Below are positions 11,484 to 11,705 of a DNA stretch of 11,705 bases, piece after piece. The stretch lies in assembly GCA_036396755.1 (NCBI GenBank), contig DASWKG010000158.1, positions 1-11,705 of the forward strand, in the 5' to 3' direction. Both the position numbers and the translations under genes were made by a program. Source of the stretch: DASWKG01 sp036396755. Lineage in GTDB: Bacteria; Actinomycetota; UBA4738; CALAEC01. Every line of letters starts with the position of its first letter. The first letter of the stretch is position 1. The notes beneath the pieces were generated by a model that was not told where the DNA came from, searched no databases, and saw only the letters and a program-made list of their open reading frames with translations.

Positions 11484-11705
11484 GTGCCCGAGGCGATGAT
11501 CTCGCTCCGGAACGTCACGAAGCGCTTCTCGCGGAACGGCCGGCCGGCGGTGGGCGACCTCTCGCTCGACATCTCCGAGGGAGAGACCGTCGTCCTGGTC
11601 GGCCCGTCGGGCTGCGGCAAGACCACCACGCTGAAGATGATCAACCGCATCATCGAGCCGACATCCGGGGAGATCTGGGTCGGCGGGCAGAACGTGTTGG
11701 AGCAG
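11484..11705 (+). CDS. opuCA: Osmoprotectant-type ABC transporter ATPase, N-terminal part (cut by window edge)
   Basis: The first 74 codons of an ABC ATPase, running off the right edge. Walker A is GPSGCGKTT (residues 40-48), followed by TLKMINRIIEPTSGEIWVGG, wording typical of the OpuCA/ProV glycine-betaine, carnitine or choline importer ATPases. The Q-loop, signature and Walker B are outside the window, so the substrate assignment is an inference from this short stretch. The GTG at 11484-11486 is preferred because GGAGG (11469-11473, inside the end of lipA) is 10 nt upstream; the ATG at 11496 (in frame, 4 codons on) is 22 nt from it. The gene begins 7 bp after lipA and may be co-transcribed with it, though a functional link to lipoate is not evident. 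A permease and a binding protein would be expected to the right. Confidence 0.85.
   Translation, partial: MPEAMISLRNVTKRFSRNGRPAVGDLSLDISEGETVVLVGPSGCGKTTTLKMINRIIEPTSGEIWVGGQNVLEQ

Noticed and set aside
10412..11653. 413-codon minus-strand frame across lipA
   Set aside because: It is fully antisense to lipA and the ABC ATPase start, both of which have intact catalytic motifs. Its composition is shadow-like.
1..11705. Signs of a mobile island, defence system, phage or CRISPR
   Set aside because: There are no transposase, integrase, tRNA-flanked repeats, spacer arrays or defence domains, and base composition looks even throughout. The genes are core metabolism.

Overview
This is a GC-rich window of tightly packed genes. 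TANNNT-type -10 elements, apparently leaderless genes and GTG/TTG starts suggest an actinobacterium, probably from a deep or uncultured lineage. Another high-GC phylum such as Chloroflexota cannot be excluded from sequence reading alone. There is no rRNA, tRNA, CRISPR array, insertion sequence or phage gene, and no gene-free stretch exceeds about 140 bases.

Layout. The left edge carries the start of a minus-strand Suf iron-sulfur assembly operon (sufT, then sufB running off the edge). Divergent from it is a NarL/FixJ-type response regulator, followed by an exported protein of unknown function. That gene converges, with one base between stops, on minus-strand gcvT (glycine cleavage T-protein). 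gcvT is divergent from a plus-strand operon: lpdA (E3), a 2-oxoacid dehydrogenase E2 gene and lipB (octanoyltransferase). A hairpin right after lipB probably ends that unit. Next come a small four-helix membrane protein and a convergent PlsC-type acyltransferase, whose stop codons share one CTAG. Divergent from the acyltransferase is the E1 pair (alpha and beta, branched-chain type), followed by a hairpin. The right end holds lipA (lipoyl synthase) and, 7 bp later, the start of an osmoprotectant-type ABC ATPase gene cut by the window edge.

How the genes fit together. Most of the window is lipoate metabolism. SufB/SufT supply iron-sulfur clusters. LipB transfers octanoate to the lipoyl domain, and LipA (a two-cluster radical SAM enzyme) inserts sulfur. 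E1alpha/E1beta, E2 and Lpd form a complete 2-oxoacid dehydrogenase complex that uses the cofactor. GcvT and Lpd belong to the glycine cleavage system, which also needs lipoyl groups (GcvH and GcvP are not in the window).

The individual enzymes are ordinary. The less ordinary signals are regulatory: a recurring leaderless-promoter pattern (TASACT 7-10 nt before a start codon that has no usable Shine-Dalgarno), two strong inverted repeats in 5' leaders (3467-3487 and 7024-7040), overlapping divergent -10 boxes between sufT and the response regulator, and a suf operon headed by sufT with no adjacent sufR. I did not find convincing evidence of an undescribed multi-gene system.
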